From CAZTVF01 sp964616985 (GTDB lineage: Bacteria; Planctomycetota; Phycisphaerae; SM23-33): a stretch of DNA of 46,720 nucleotides. A program made the position numbers and the translations under genes. Where the stretch lies: assembly GCA_964616985.1 (NCBI GenBank), contig CAZTVF010000031.1, positions 1-46,720 of the forward strand, given 5' to 3'. Under the pieces are notes generated by a model. The model was not told the DNA's origin. It did not search any database and saw nothing but the letters and a program-made list of their open reading frames with translations. This document shows positions 1 through 8,271 of this stretch, one piece after another. The first letter of the stretch is position 1. Every line of letters starts with the position of its first letter.

Positions 1-1122
1 CACAACGTCTCGGGCGTGCCCATCGTCGACGCCGGCGACCGCCTCGTGGGCATCCTCACGCGGCGCGACATGAAGTTCCTCTCAGCCGACCGCCCGATCT
101 CGGAGGTCATGACCAAGGACAACCTGGTCACCGCCCCGCCGAACACCTCGCTGGACGATGCCGAGAGCATCCTCAACCGCCACAAGGTCGAGAAGCTCCT
201 GCTGGTGGACAAAGCCGGAAAGCTCGTGGGTCTGATCACCATGCGGGACATCGACAAGACGCGCCAGTTTCCGCTGGGCACCAAGGACAGCCGCGGCCGC
301 CTCCGCGTGGGCGCCGCCGTCGGCGTGCACGACTACGAACGCGTCGAGGCCCTGATCAAGAAGGACGTGGACGTGATCGTGGTCGATTCCGCCCACGGGC
401 ACAGCGACAACGTCATTCGCACGGTGGAGAAGATCAAGTCGATGCACGACATCGAGATCATCGCCGGCAACGTGGCCACGGGCGAGGGCGCGGCCGACCT
501 GATCGCCGCCGGGGCCGACGCGGTGAAGGTGGGCATCGGCCCGGGCTCCATCTGCACCACCCGCGTCATCAGCGGCGTGGGCGTGCCGCAGATCACCGCC
601 ATCCGCGAGGCGGCCAAGATCGGCGACGCCAAGGGCGTCCCGGTGATCGGCGACGGCGGCATCCGCCACAGCGGCGACATCACCAAGGCCATCGCGGCCG
701 GGGCCGCGGCCGTCATGATGGGCAGCCTGTTCGCCGGGCTCGACGAGTCGCCCGGGCAGACGATCATCTACAAGGGCCGGCGGTTCAAGGTGTACCGCGG
801 CATGGGCTCGCTGGGCGCGATGGTGCAGGGCTCGGCCGACCGCTACGGGCAGAAGGGCCAGACCAACCGCGACAAGCTGGTGCCCGAAGGCGTCGAAGGC
901 CGCGTGCCGTATCGCGGCTCGCTGGGCGATTTCGTCTACCAGATGGTCGGCGGGCTGCGGGCGGGCATGGGCTACTGCGGAACGGCCACCATCGACGATC
1001 TCCGCCAGAAGGCGAAGTTCATCCGCATTTCGGGCGCGTCGCTGGCCGAGAACCACCCGCACGACATCGTCATCACGCACGAGGCGCCGAACTACTCGGC
1101 CTCGCGGACGGTGGAAGAGTAG
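1..1122 (+). CDS. guaB: IMP dehydrogenase, 3' part (5' end outside window)
   Basis: Inosine-5'-monophosphate dehydrogenase oxidises IMP to XMP with NAD+, the committed step of GMP synthesis in the cytosol. The frame is already open at base 1, so roughly the first 110-120 residues lie outside the window. What remains starts inside the first CBS domain, runs through the second (to about residue 90) and then the TIM-barrel. The catalytic loop GPGSICTTRVISG has the active-site Cys at visible residue 185. The GDGGIRHSGDI phosphate-binding stretch, the YRGMGSLGAM segment and the flap with KGQTNRDKLVPEGVEG follow. The C-terminus is complete and of normal type. No guaA follows; the next gene is an unrelated lipoprotein after about 230 bp. 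Identification is certain. Confidence 0.97.
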   Translation, partial: HNVSGVPIVDAGDRLVGILTRRDMKFLSADRPISEVMTKDNLVTAPPNTSLDDAESILNRHKVEKLLLVDKAGKLVGLITMRDIDKTRQFPLGTKDSRGRLRVGAAVGVHDYERVEALIKKDVDVIVVDSAHGHSDNVIRTVEKIKSMHDIEIIAGNVATGEGAADLIAAGADAVKVGIGPGSICTTRVISGVGVPQITAIREAAKIGDAKGVPVIGDGGIRHSGDITKAIAAGAAAVMMGSLFAGLDESPGQTIIYKGRRFKVYRGMGSLGAMVQGSADRYGQKGQTNRDKLVPEGVEGRVPYRGSLGDFVYQMVGGLRAGMGYCGTATIDDLRQKAKFIRISGASLAENHPHDIVITHEAPNYSASRTVEE

Positions 1123-1303
1123 GTCGTAGTGCGGTGCATTCAGTTGTCCGTCGCACCCTAAGAGCTTTGCATAAGGCAAATCTCGAAGTCGCTCGCTTTT
1201 TAGCGCTGTTCGCCGCCAGTGGGATCAAACAGGATGAAAGGCAAGCGATAGCCCGCCCGGAAGGCCGCCGCCCAAAGGCGAGATCGCCTTCCAGCCTACA
1301 TCC

Positions 1304-1331
1304 TTGCATGACGCCATGGACGGCGTAAGAT
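1304..1331 (+). promoter_or_regulatory. Possible promoter of the small lipoprotein gene
   Basis: TTGCAT (1304-1309), 16 nt, TAAGAT (1326-1331), about 20 nt before the ATG at 1351. The -35 match is partial, so this is a candidate only. Confidence 0.3.
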
Positions 1332-1350
1332 AAGTGTGAAAGGAATCGAC

Positions 1351-1902
1351 ATGAATATCAGAATGCTTCTCCCCGTGCTGCTCCTCGCCGCCTGCGCTGC
1401 CGGTTGCTCGCAGGAGCCTCCCGGCACTGTCCGATACCTCGGCAACGTAGACCAGGCCATGGCGTTCGCCACGTCCAGGGAGGTCCTCTCGCAGTATTAT
1501 CCCATCGCCGAGGCTGATCCCGAGACGGGCGTGATCAAGTGCCTGCCGGCCGACGCCAAGGGCCCCGGCGAACGGCTGCTGGGCGGCTCGCCCATGCGGC
1601 ACGTGGCCAAGCTGGAACTGATCAAGGTACCCGGCGGCATCTCCGCCCGCGTCGACGTCGCCGTGCAGCGCCAGGGCGGGGCCATCCACCGCAGCGTGGC
1701 CACCAACGATTCCTATGACGGCGTGAACAACCAGTCGCCCGTGGACATCGACGCGGCCACCACGCCCCAGCAGAACGAATCGTGGCGCACGACCAGCCAC
1801 TCCTACGACATGCAGCGCCGCATCCTCGACGACATCTACCAGCGCCTCCACCCCGAGCTCAAGAACCGCGCCCCCGAGACCCAGCCGGCGCCCACGGAAT
1901 AG
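1351..1902 (+). CDS. Small putative lipoprotein of unknown function
   Basis: A 183-residue protein, not recognised as a named family. The ATG at 1351 is chosen because an AAAGGA ribosome site lies 7 nt upstream. A GTG 15 nt earlier in frame is possible but would sit on that site. The N-terminus is a lipoprotein signal: Met-Asn-Ile-Arg, a hydrophobic stretch LLPVLLLAAC, then AAGC. Either Cys15 (LAAC) or Cys19 (AAGC) could be lipidated. The rest is soluble, with a low-complexity Pro/Thr tail (ETQPAPTE). It probably faces the periplasm. It stands alone between guaB and a convergent fucosidase gene. Its stop codon overlaps the edge of the inverted-repeat element at 1901-2096. Confidence 0.7.
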   Translation: MNIRMLLPVLLLAACAAGCSQEPPGTVRYLGNVDQAMAFATSREVLSQYYPIAEADPETGVIKCLPADAKGPGERLLGGSPMRHVAKLELIKVPGGISARVDVAVQRQGGAIHRSVATNDSYDGVNNQSPVDIDAATTPQQNESWRTTSHSYDMQRRILDDIYQRLHPELKNRAPETQPAPTE

Positions 1903-2096
1903 ATCTCTGTCCACGAACCTGCCAGCCTCTCCACCGGTGCCACCCTCAAGCAAGCCCGGAGGGCGTAGCATGGGGGTGTCTTCAGCAGGGAGGTTCATCC
2001 TCGGTCAGGCCAAGTTCCAGCAGCACCCCCAAGCTTCGCTTTGCTCGCTTGAGGGTGGCACCGAGGCATCAGGCACGCAGGTTCGTGGACAGATCT
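1901..2096. repeat. Imperfect inverted-repeat element between convergent genes (MITE-like)
   Basis: The left arm begins AGATCTCTGTCCACGAACC (1901 on) and the right arm ends with its near reverse complement (2077-2096); they differ by a 2-nt insertion. A second inverted pair lies inside: GGTGCCACCCTCAAGC near 1936 and GCTTGAGGGTGGCACC near 2048-2063. The element fills almost exactly the gap between the two convergent stop codons. It has no coding content. It could be a non-autonomous mobile element or act as a bidirectional terminator. Confidence 0.6.
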
Positions 2097-2102
2097 CGCT
2101 GA

Positions 2103-3394
2103 CTACGCCTTGCCCTCCAGCCAGGCGGCGCAGTCGGTCTCGTTGATGCGGTGCGGCTCGCCGTCGAACTCGACCGCGATCGTGTTCATCGCCGGGTGAG
2201 GCGGCCGAAGCGGCAGGCCAGAGATGATCAGCCGCCCGTTGTGCTCCTGCCGCACCGATAGCTCCTGCCCCGTCGCCAGCAGCCTGGCCGATAGCGCCCG
2301 CGTCGCCACCAGCGGCACCACGGCCTCGCGGCCGGGCCAGCGGAAGATGTGCAGGTAACCCGTGCTGCCCTTGCGCGTCCACATGCCGATGAAGCCCCAG
2401 CCGTTGGTGGGCGTGACCTTCCCGCCCAGCCCGCCGTGCAGGTCGCACCGCTGCGAGCCGTAGATGCCCTCGCCGCTGGTCCGCAGCCACTGCCCCATGG
2501 CCGCCAGGCGGACGCGTTCTTCCTTGCGAATCGAGCCGTCGCCCTTGGGGCCGATGTTCAGCAGGCAGTTGCCCTCGCCCGCCGCCGATGAAACCAGCGT
2601 CTGCAGCAGTTGCGGCAGGCCTTTGAAGTTGGGGTTGTGCCGCGTGAAGCCCCACCCCGTGAAGTCGCCCATGGTCATGCACGCCTCCCACCCGCGCCCC
2701 GGCACCGAGGCCGACACGTGCTGCTCAGGCGTGTCGAGGTCCTCGCCGATGCCGCTGCGGTTGTTGATGAGGAGTGAGGCTGCAGCTGCCGGGCCATGTC
2801 GTTGAGCTCGCGCGACCGCCAGAACGCGGCCTTGTCGTCGATGCCCGCGCAGCCGTGATTGATCCAGTCGCCGTCGTACCAGAGCACGTCGATCTTGCCG
2901 TAATTCGTCATCAGCTCGCGGACCTGGTCGTGCAGCTGCTGCACCATTGCGGCGGCCGAGTCGGGATACTTCTTCGGTTCGAAATAACCCGGGAATCGCC
3001 AGTCCAGCAGCGAGTAGTACAGGCCCACCTTGAGCCCCGCCTTGCGGCAGGCGTGGATGTACTCGGCCACGAAATCGCGCCCGGCGGCCGACTTGACGGA
3101 GGTGAAGTCGGAGACCTTGCTGTCGAAGAGGCAGAATCCGTCGTGGTGGCGCGTGGTGAGGACCATGTACTTGGCGCCGGCGTCGACGGCGACGGCGGCC
3201 AGTGCGTCGGCGTCGAATTTGGCGGGCTTGAATCGGCGGGCGAGTTTGGCATATTCCCTGGCAGGGATGCGTTCCTGGAACATGACCCACTCGCCGCGGC
3301 CCAGCATCGAGTACAGGCCCCAGTGCACGAAGATGCCGAACCGCGCCTCGTGAAACCACTTCAGACGTTCTTCATAGGACGGAATCGCCGACAT
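2103..3394 (-). pseudogene. Alpha-L-fucosidase (GH29) interrupted by a single-base frameshift
   Basis: GH29 alpha-L-fucosidases remove terminal L-fucose from glycans. The first reading frame starts at the ATG at 3394, chosen because AAGGAG lies 6 nt upstream. It carries the usual N-terminus (RFGIFVHWGLYS), the His pair in TTRHHDGFCLFDS and the nucleophile region IDVLWYDGDW. The frame breaks at about 2775-2776, inside the conserved sequence that should read LQPxLLINNRSG. One base is missing (5'-CCT-CA-CTC). The second frame continues with LLINNRSG, GWGF, NLLINIGP-like NCLLNIGPKGDGSI and a C-terminal beta domain to the stop at 2103. Apart from this base the gene looks complete (about 430 codons). 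No slippery heptamer is visible, so the cause is a real mutation or an assembly error. No clear signal peptide is seen. Confidence 0.88.
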
Positions 3395-3533
3395 CATGAT
3401 CTCCTTCATCGGGTGCTATGCGGGTGCCATGCGAAGTTTACTCGCCGTGGCGGGCGTACTCGCGCCGGCATGCTCGCGTGGGACGTTTCCAGATGATCGC
3501 GCCGGAGCAATCCTCACGCAAGCGGAAACCCCT

Positions 3534-3562
3534 TTGACCCCGTGCGTGGGCCGATGGATAAT
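3534..3562 (+). promoter_or_regulatory. Strong promoter predicted to give a leaderless mRNA
   Basis: TTGACC (3534-3539), exactly 17 nt, GATAAT (3557-3562), then 7 nt to the ATG at 3570. With normal -10 spacing the transcript would begin at or next to the start codon. No Shine-Dalgarno sequence precedes this ATG. Confidence 0.65.
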
Positions 3563-3569
3563 CCGCTGC

Positions 3570-4889
3570 ATGACTGCAACCCAATATCATGAGCCCGCAC
3601 GCGACGTGCCGGTGCTGGGCGAGTACGACGTCATCGTCTGCGGCGGCGGCCCGGCCGGCTGCGCCGCCGCCATCGCCTCGGCCCGCTTGAAGGCCCGAAC
3701 GCTTCTGATCGAACGCGAGGGCACGCTGGGCGGAGCGACGGTCACGCAGGCGATCACGCCGATCCTCTCAACCAACGGTGTCGATTTCCAGGGCCTGTGG
3801 CACACGCTGGCGACGACACTGCAGCGGCTGGACGGCATCACGAACCTGTCACGCGACGAACGCTTCGGGACCACGTGGGTCGTCGGCTCGATGAACCCCG
3901 AGATGGTGAAGCTCGCGTGGGACGAGCTACTGGCGGCCGCGGGCGTCACCGTGCTGCACCTGGCCCTGTCGGCCGGGGCGATCGTGGAGGACGGACAGAT
4001 CCGCGGCGTGCTGATCGAGACCAAGGCGGGCCGCTCGGCCGTGATGGCAAAGCGGGTCATCGACTGCACGGGCGACGGCGACGTGTGCGCCGCCGCCGGC
4101 ACGCCGTGGGACCAGGGCGCCGCCGGCATGCCGTGGGCCATGGGCGTCTCGCTGCAGGCGTGGTACGGCGGCGTGCCGACCGCGCCCGACTACGTGCCGG
4201 GCACGATCAACCGCGTCGGCGGCACCGGCCGCAGCCTGGGCAACGTGCCGCTGTTCCAGGCGGGGCTGCTCCGCATGCTGCACGTCAACCCGCTGGACCC
4301 GTGGGACCTGTCGCGGGCCCTGCAGGAGGGCCGCCGCCAGGTTCTCCAGCGATACCTGCAGAAGAAGGCCATCGCCGGGCACGAGAGGGTTTTTCTCGCC
4401 GGCATCGCCAACCAGCCCGGTGTGCGGTCCAGCCGCCGCATCCGCGGCCTGGCCACCGCGACAGCCGATGACGCCAGGAACCTCCGCAAGCACGCCGACG
4501 GGGTCGCCCGCTGCTCATGGGAGATCGACATCCACTCGCCCGATACGCCGGTGACCGAGAGCATCAAGTTCGACCTGCCCGACTACCAGGCCCGCCAGCG
4601 CCGCACCGAACGCGGCGACTACTTCGACATCCCCTACGGCTGCCTCGTGCCCCAGGGCGTGGAGAACCTGCTGGTCGCCGGCCGGTGCATCTCGGCCGAC
4701 CACGAGGCGCAGGCCAGCCTGCGGATCCAGCAGACGTGCCTTGCCACCGGCGAGGCCGCGGGCGTGGCCGCCGCGCTGAGCCTGCACCACGGCGTCTCTC
4801 CGCGACAGTTGGACGCGGCCGCTGTCGTCGCGCAGCTGGCCCGGGACCGCGCCGCCGCGCCCCCCGCGTTCGACTGTCTCCGCACGTGA
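3570..4889 (+). CDS. FAD-dependent oxidoreductase (FAD_oxidored family)
   Basis: A 439-residue flavoprotein of the FAD_oxidored type (PF12831-like), common in planctomycetes; the substrate is unknown. The dinucleotide-binding fold is near the N-terminus: YDVIVCGGGPAGCAAAIAS followed by LLIEREGTLGGA. The second FAD motif VIDCTGDGDVCAAAG lies near the middle. The C-terminal motif ENLLVAGRCISADHEAQAS with CLATGEAAGVAAALS is characteristic. No signal peptide is seen. The ATG at 3570 is preferred over upstream in-frame starts because family homology begins shortly after it and a promoter sits 7 nt before it. The next gene, a zinc-type dehydrogenase, starts 27 nt downstream, so the two probably form an operon acting on a sugar-derived substrate. 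That last point is inference. Confidence 0.9.
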   Translation: MTATQYHEPARDVPVLGEYDVIVCGGGPAGCAAAIASARLKARTLLIEREGTLGGATVTQAITPILSTNGVDFQGLWHTLATTLQRLDGITNLSRDERFGTTWVVGSMNPEMVKLAWDELLAAAGVTVLHLALSAGAIVEDGQIRGVLIETKAGRSAVMAKRVIDCTGDGDVCAAAGTPWDQGAAGMPWAMGVSLQAWYGGVPTAPDYVPGTINRVGGTGRSLGNVPLFQAGLLRMLHVNPLDPWDLSRALQEGRRQVLQRYLQKKAIAGHERVFLAGIANQPGVRSSRRIRGLATATADDARNLRKHADGVARCSWEIDIHSPDTPVTESIKFDLPDYQARQRRTERGDYFDIPYGCLVPQGVENLLVAGRCISADHEAQASLRIQQTCLATGEAAGVAAALSLHHGVSPRQLDAAAVVAQLARDRAAAPPAFDCLRT

Positions 4890-4916
4890 ACCGTTGACCA
4901 ATAACATGGAGCCGCT

Positions 4917-5942
4917 ATGAGCATCACCGTCCAGGCTGCGTATGTCGAGGCGCCCTTCAAGTTCAGCTTCCGCCAGGTCACGCTGCCGCCGCCGGCGGCG
5001 GGCGAGGTCCTGCTGGACGTGCTGGCCACGGGCATCTGCGGCTACGACATGGAGATCGCCCACGTGCTGGCCAAGCGTCCGCAGGCGCTGGGGCACGAGA
5101 TCTGCGCCCGCGTGCGCGAGGTGGGGGCAGGCGTGACGCACGTGAAGGCGGGCGACGTGGTGGCGCTGGAATCGGGCTCGTTCTGCGGCCTGTGCGACGA
5201 CTGCCGCAACGGCCGCGTGGACCTGTGCCGCGCGTGCAAGGAGAACTTCTGGGGCCAGCCGGCGATGGGCTTCGCCGAGGCGATGATCGCCCCCGCCCGC
5301 TGCTGCGTGCCCGCCGGCGGCCTGGACCCCGCGGTGGCCGCCCTGGCCGAGCCCTGCGGCGTGGCCGTGGACATGGTGAAGGTGGCCGACATCGGCCTGG
5401 CCCATCGCGTGCTGGTGGTCGGCGTGGCCCCCATCGGCCTGATGGCCCTGGCCGCCGCACGCCACCGCACGGGCTCGACGATCGTGGCCGTAAACCCCTC
5501 CAAGGGCAAGCTGGAGGTCGCCCGGCGCCTGGGCGCCGATGCGGTGTACTCCACGAACGAGACCACGCTGCAGGAGGTAGCCAAGAAGCATGGCGGCTTC
5601 CACAAGGTGCTGCTGACCAGCCCGCCGCAGACGATCCCGGCCGCCCTGGACGCGGCGGCCTACGGCGGCACGGTCGTCTTCATCGGTTTCGACTGGGGCG
5701 AGGGCGGCAAGATCACGCTGGACACCACCGCGATGCACCTGGGCAAGAAGGAACTCCGCTCCTCGTTCGCCTCCCCCGCCGTCTACCTGCCCGAGGCCCT
5801 GGAGCTTCTGCGCACCGGGGCCGTGCCCGGCGAGGAGATCATCTCCCACCGCATGCCCCTGCAGCGCGTGGCCGACGCCTTCAACATGCTCCGCACCGAC
5901 CGCGAGACCACCCGCAAGATCATCATCCAGCCGCAGAAGTAA
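4917..5942 (+). CDS. Zinc-type medium-chain alcohol/polyol dehydrogenase
   Basis: A 341-residue NAD(P)-dependent dehydrogenase of the MDR superfamily, closest in style to sorbitol, threonine or galactitol-phosphate dehydrogenases. The catalytic-zinc region reads GICGYDMEIAHVL and the next zinc ligand region is ALGHEICARV. Four structural-zinc cysteines are visible in FCGLCDDCRNGRVDLC. The Rossmann turn is VVGVAPIGLMAL, with Ala in place of the usual Gly before Pro. A weak GGAG lies 5-6 nt before the ATG. It follows the FAD oxidoreductase by 27 nt, and the divergent fucosidase is close by, which suggests sugar or polyol oxidation. The exact substrate cannot be read from the sequence. Confidence 0.9.
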   Translation: MSITVQAAYVEAPFKFSFRQVTLPPPAAGEVLLDVLATGICGYDMEIAHVLAKRPQALGHEICARVREVGAGVTHVKAGDVVALESGSFCGLCDDCRNGRVDLCRACKENFWGQPAMGFAEAMIAPARCCVPAGGLDPAVAALAEPCGVAVDMVKVADIGLAHRVLVVGVAPIGLMALAAARHRTGSTIVAVNPSKGKLEVARRLGADAVYSTNETTLQEVAKKHGGFHKVLLTSPPQTIPAALDAAAYGGTVVFIGFDWGEGGKITLDTTAMHLGKKELRSSFASPAVYLPEALELLRTGAVPGEEIISHRMPLQRVADAFNMLRTDRETTRKIIIQPQK

Positions 5943-6111
5943 AGCTCTGTCTGCCTTCAATCGAAAGGCGGCGGCTATGTGGAGTGCGGTGGCAGAGACC
6001 GAGCGGAGCGAGGGCGCCGACACCGCTTTGGATCTGCCGGCGAGCGGCTCGTGCTTGTCTCACCTCCAATCGAGAGTGGCCCTTCCAGACACCCTTAGGA
6101 ACGCTGTGAAT

Positions 6112-6182
6112 GCGGCTTGCCGTTCGGCGATGTTGGATACGGATGATCACCGGAGCTTCTACAGCGCCGAACGGCAAGCCGC
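6112..6182. repeat. Palindromic element, family R2, copy 1
   Basis: Two 22-nt arms, GCGGCTTGCCGTTCGGCGAT- type at 6112-6133 and its reverse complement at 6161-6182, differ at one position and flank a 27-nt spacer. The same element occurs in the opposite orientation at 11293-11369, and half of it at 28074-28130. The rest of the gap 5943-6265 holds a second imperfect hairpin (around 5988-6033) and a single arm of family R1 (about 6219-6244). No gene was seen in it. Confidence 0.7.
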
Positions 6183-6265
6183 CGTCAGGACCTTAGCCTC
6201 AAACAGATGTGATGCAGGGGCGGCGGCCTGGGAAGGTGCCATCCATTCGCTGACGAGTGACACGA

Positions 6266-7165
6266 CTACGTCTGGGCGTCCAGGGCCGACAGCAGCGCGG
6301 CGTGCAGGGGCTGGGGGTCGCCTTCGAATTCCAGCGTGTGGCAGCCGTCGAGTTCGTGCACGCTGCACCGCCCGCCGGTGAGGCGATGGGCGAGGGCGGC
6401 GGTGCGGACATTGTCGATGATGCGGTCGCGCGAGGCGAGGATCAGCGACGATGGCACGGCGATGGCCGAGGGGCTCTTGCGGGCACAGAGCGACAGGATC
6501 CAGTCGAGGCAGCGGCTGGCGTAGAGGAACTTGGCCGTCGCGTCGTGCAGCGTGAGGGGGTCGCGGCGGAGGTAGTCCTGCATGATCGGGTTCTCGGTGA
6601 ACAGGCGCACGTCGCCCAGCGGGATGTCGTAGCGGCGGTGCGGCGTCACCAGCAGCGAGGCGAAGATCGCCAGCTTGTGCAGCAGCGGCACATCCACGCG
6701 GGCGGCCAAGCCGGGCGCCACCATCGTCAGCGACGCCACCGCGGCCGTGCGGCGGGGATGCGCCATGAACGCGGCCAGCAGCTTGCCGCCCCAGCTGACG
6801 CCGAGCAGGTGCAGGCGACGGGCCCCAGCGTGAGCGGCAGCGAAACGGCAGGCGACCTCGACGTCGTCGAACAGCTGGGCCCAGGAATCGGCGTGGCCGC
6901 GGGCGTTGAGGTTGTCGCCGCTGCCCCGCCGGGTCACCTGGTAAACCGGGTAGCCCGCCAACGCCATCGCCGCGGCCGAGCCCACGAACCAGCCCGGGTG
7001 CGACTGGATTCCGTGCACGTACAGAACCGGCAGGCGAGGCATCCCCGACGGCGCGTGGTAGTACACGCTCGTGCGGTAGCCGTCGCCCAGCTCGCACTCC
7101 AGGCGTTGCGGCGTCCCCGGCACCGGGCGAGAGAACGCGACGGGTTGTGAGGGGGTCCCGGTCAT
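6266..7165 (-). CDS. Alpha/beta hydrolase
   Basis: A 299-residue cytosolic alpha/beta-hydrolase. After a beta-rich start comes the strand-turn VLYVHGIQSHPGWF with the oxyanion HG. The nucleophile elbow is GVSWGGK (Ser in GxSxG). The acid is likely the Asp in ILASRDRIIDN and the base is the His in DGCHTLEFEG. The middle lid segment is helical. Specific substrate unknown; an esterase or lysophospholipase-like role is possible. The ATG at 7165 is preferred. A start at 7279 would add 38 residues translated from the palindromic R1 repeat, which is clearly non-coding. A TATGAT hexamer lies 6 nt before this ATG. The gene is downstream of, and co-directional with, the UroD-like gene. Confidence 0.85.
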   Translation of the reverse strand: MTGTPSQPVAFSRPVPGTPQRLECELGDGYRTSVYYHAPSGMPRLPVLYVHGIQSHPGWFVGSAAAMALAGYPVYQVTRRGSGDNLNARGHADSWAQLFDDVEVACRFAAAHAGARRLHLLGVSWGGKLLAAFMAHPRRTAAVASLTMVAPGLAARVDVPLLHKLAIFASLLVTPHRRYDIPLGDVRLFTENPIMQDYLRRDPLTLHDATAKFLYASRCLDWILSLCARKSPSAIAVPSSLILASRDRIIDNVRTAALAHRLTGGRCSVHELDGCHTLEFEGDPQPLHAALLSALDAQT

Positions 7166-7171
7166 ATCCGA

Positions 7172-7177
7172 ATCATA
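7172..7177 (-). promoter_or_regulatory. -10-like hexamer close to the hydrolase start
   Basis: TATGAT on the minus strand, 6 nt before the ATG at 7165. No good -35 is visible because the upstream DNA is the R1 palindrome. Listed as part of the leaderless pattern. Confidence 0.35.
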
Positions 7178-7190
7178 CTCCACAGGCGGC

Positions 7191-7260
7191 GGGTGGCGGC
7201 CTTCCCAGGCCGCCGCCCCAGACCGGCGTATTCGGCGGCGGCCTGGGAAGGCCGCCACCC
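7191..7260. repeat. Perfect 27-bp inverted repeat, family R1
   Basis: Arms at 7191-7217 and 7234-7260 are exact reverse complements (27 bp) around a 16-nt spacer. Each arm contains the smaller palindromic unit GGCGGCCTTCCCAGGCCGCC. Related copies are at 18205-18228, 28133-28200 and, partially, 6219-6244, 15315-15344 and 1258-1302. It lies between the UroD-like gene and the hydrolase. Confidence 0.8.
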
Positions 7261-7303
7261 ATCGATTCAGCAAGGCCACCGCCGTCGTAGCTGTGACGGC
7301 GAA

Positions 7304-8266
7304 CTATTGCGGATAGTTGCCTTCTTTTCGCCAAACGTCGAGGATCAGGTCGTATCGGCGAAGGTCCATACCAGTGTAGATGCAGTTGCTGGTGGAGAAG
7401 ATGTACCCGCCGCCGGGCATGCCGTGCCGCAGGGCGTAGCGGGCGGACTCGATCACCTGCTCGTCGGTGCCGGTGTCGAGCATGGCGCAGTTCACGTTGC
7501 CGATCAGGCACACGCGGCCGCCGACGCGCTTCTTGATCTCGGCGATGTCCACGTTGCCCTGCGGGTCCAGGCTGTGCAGCGCGTGGGGCTTGCCGACCAG
7601 GAGCGAGTCGAGGATGGGCATGATGTTGCCGTCGGTGTGCTTGATGACGTAGAAGCCCATCGCGCGGTAGCCCTCGATCAGGCGGGCGAGGTAGGGCGTG
7701 ATGAACTCGTCGAACATCGCCGGCGAGAGGAACGGGCCGTCATTGAAGCAGTAGTCGGCGCACAGGCCAAAGCCGTCCAGCAGCCCCGTGCCCACGTACG
7801 CCTTGGCCGACTCCAGCGCCCGGTCGACCGCCCGTGCGGCCTCGTCCTTCAGCTTCTCCGGCTCGTCGGCCAGGCGGCCCACGAAGTCCATCATGTGGTT
7901 GCCGTCGGGGACGGAGAAGGTCGCGTCGCCGTGCTGCAGCGTGAAGAACTCCTGCCCGCTGAGTTCGCGGATCGCCTCCAGCGAGAGCATCGTCTCCTTG
8001 GGGTCCTTCCAGCCGCCGGGCGGCTGAAAGAAGATCGCGGAGTGCTCGTAGCGGCGGGCGGAGGCGATGTAGAGGTCGGCGATGTCGCGACGGTGCAGCG
8101 TTCGCTCACGCTCGGACATCTGGTCCCACTGATAGAAATTGCGGTGCGTGGGGTGCAGCCGCCCGAAGGCCTCCATCGTTAGGAAGAAGACCAGCTCGAA
8201 GTGCGGCACGCGGCCGGGAGGCTGTTTGCCCTCGAGCGCCATGATGAATTTCTCTCGTGGTGTCAT
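7304..8266 (-). CDS. Uroporphyrinogen decarboxylase-like protein (UroD/MtaA family)
   Basis: A 320-residue TIM-barrel protein of the UroD superfamily. The start TPREKFIMALEGKQPPGRVP is typical of the branch that resembles corrinoid/coenzyme M methyltransferases rather than haem-pathway HemE. Other family features are GLCADYCFNDGPFLSPAMF, the metal/substrate region VIKHTDGNIMPIL, LDPQGNVDIAEIKKRVG and the C-terminal SNCIYTGMDL. In true HemE the N-terminal Arg-rich PVWxMRQAGR motif is present; it is absent here. The ATG at 8266 is chosen because family homology begins there and a TTTACT-17-TACGAT promoter ends 6 nt upstream. Substrate unknown; a methyl-transfer or demethylation role is an inference. 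Confidence 0.85.
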   Translation of the reverse strand: MTPREKFIMALEGKQPPGRVPHFELVFFLTMEAFGRLHPTHRNFYQWDQMSERERTLHRRDIADLYIASARRYEHSAIFFQPPGGWKDPKETMLSLEAIRELSGQEFFTLQHGDATFSVPDGNHMMDFVGRLADEPEKLKDEAARAVDRALESAKAYVGTGLLDGFGLCADYCFNDGPFLSPAMFDEFITPYLARLIEGYRAMGFYVIKHTDGNIMPILDSLLVGKPHALHSLDPQGNVDIAEIKKRVGGRVCLIGNVNCAMLDTGTDEQVIESARYALRHGMPGGGYIFSTSNCIYTGMDLRRYDLILDVWRKEGNYPQ

Positions 8267-8271
8267 GATGG

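Noticed and set aside
82..1179. Long minus-strand open frame over guaB
   Set aside because: An antisense shadow caused by high GC in third positions; His/Arg/Ala-rich with no domain.
2772..2779. Programmed frameshift in the fucosidase
   Set aside because: No slippery heptamer, stop-codon trick or downstream structure is visible, and GH29 enzymes are not known to use one.
7166..7279. N-terminal extension of the hydrolase
   Set aside because: The extra 38 residues are a translation of the R1 inverted repeat, and a promoter-like hexamer sits before the ATG at 7165.
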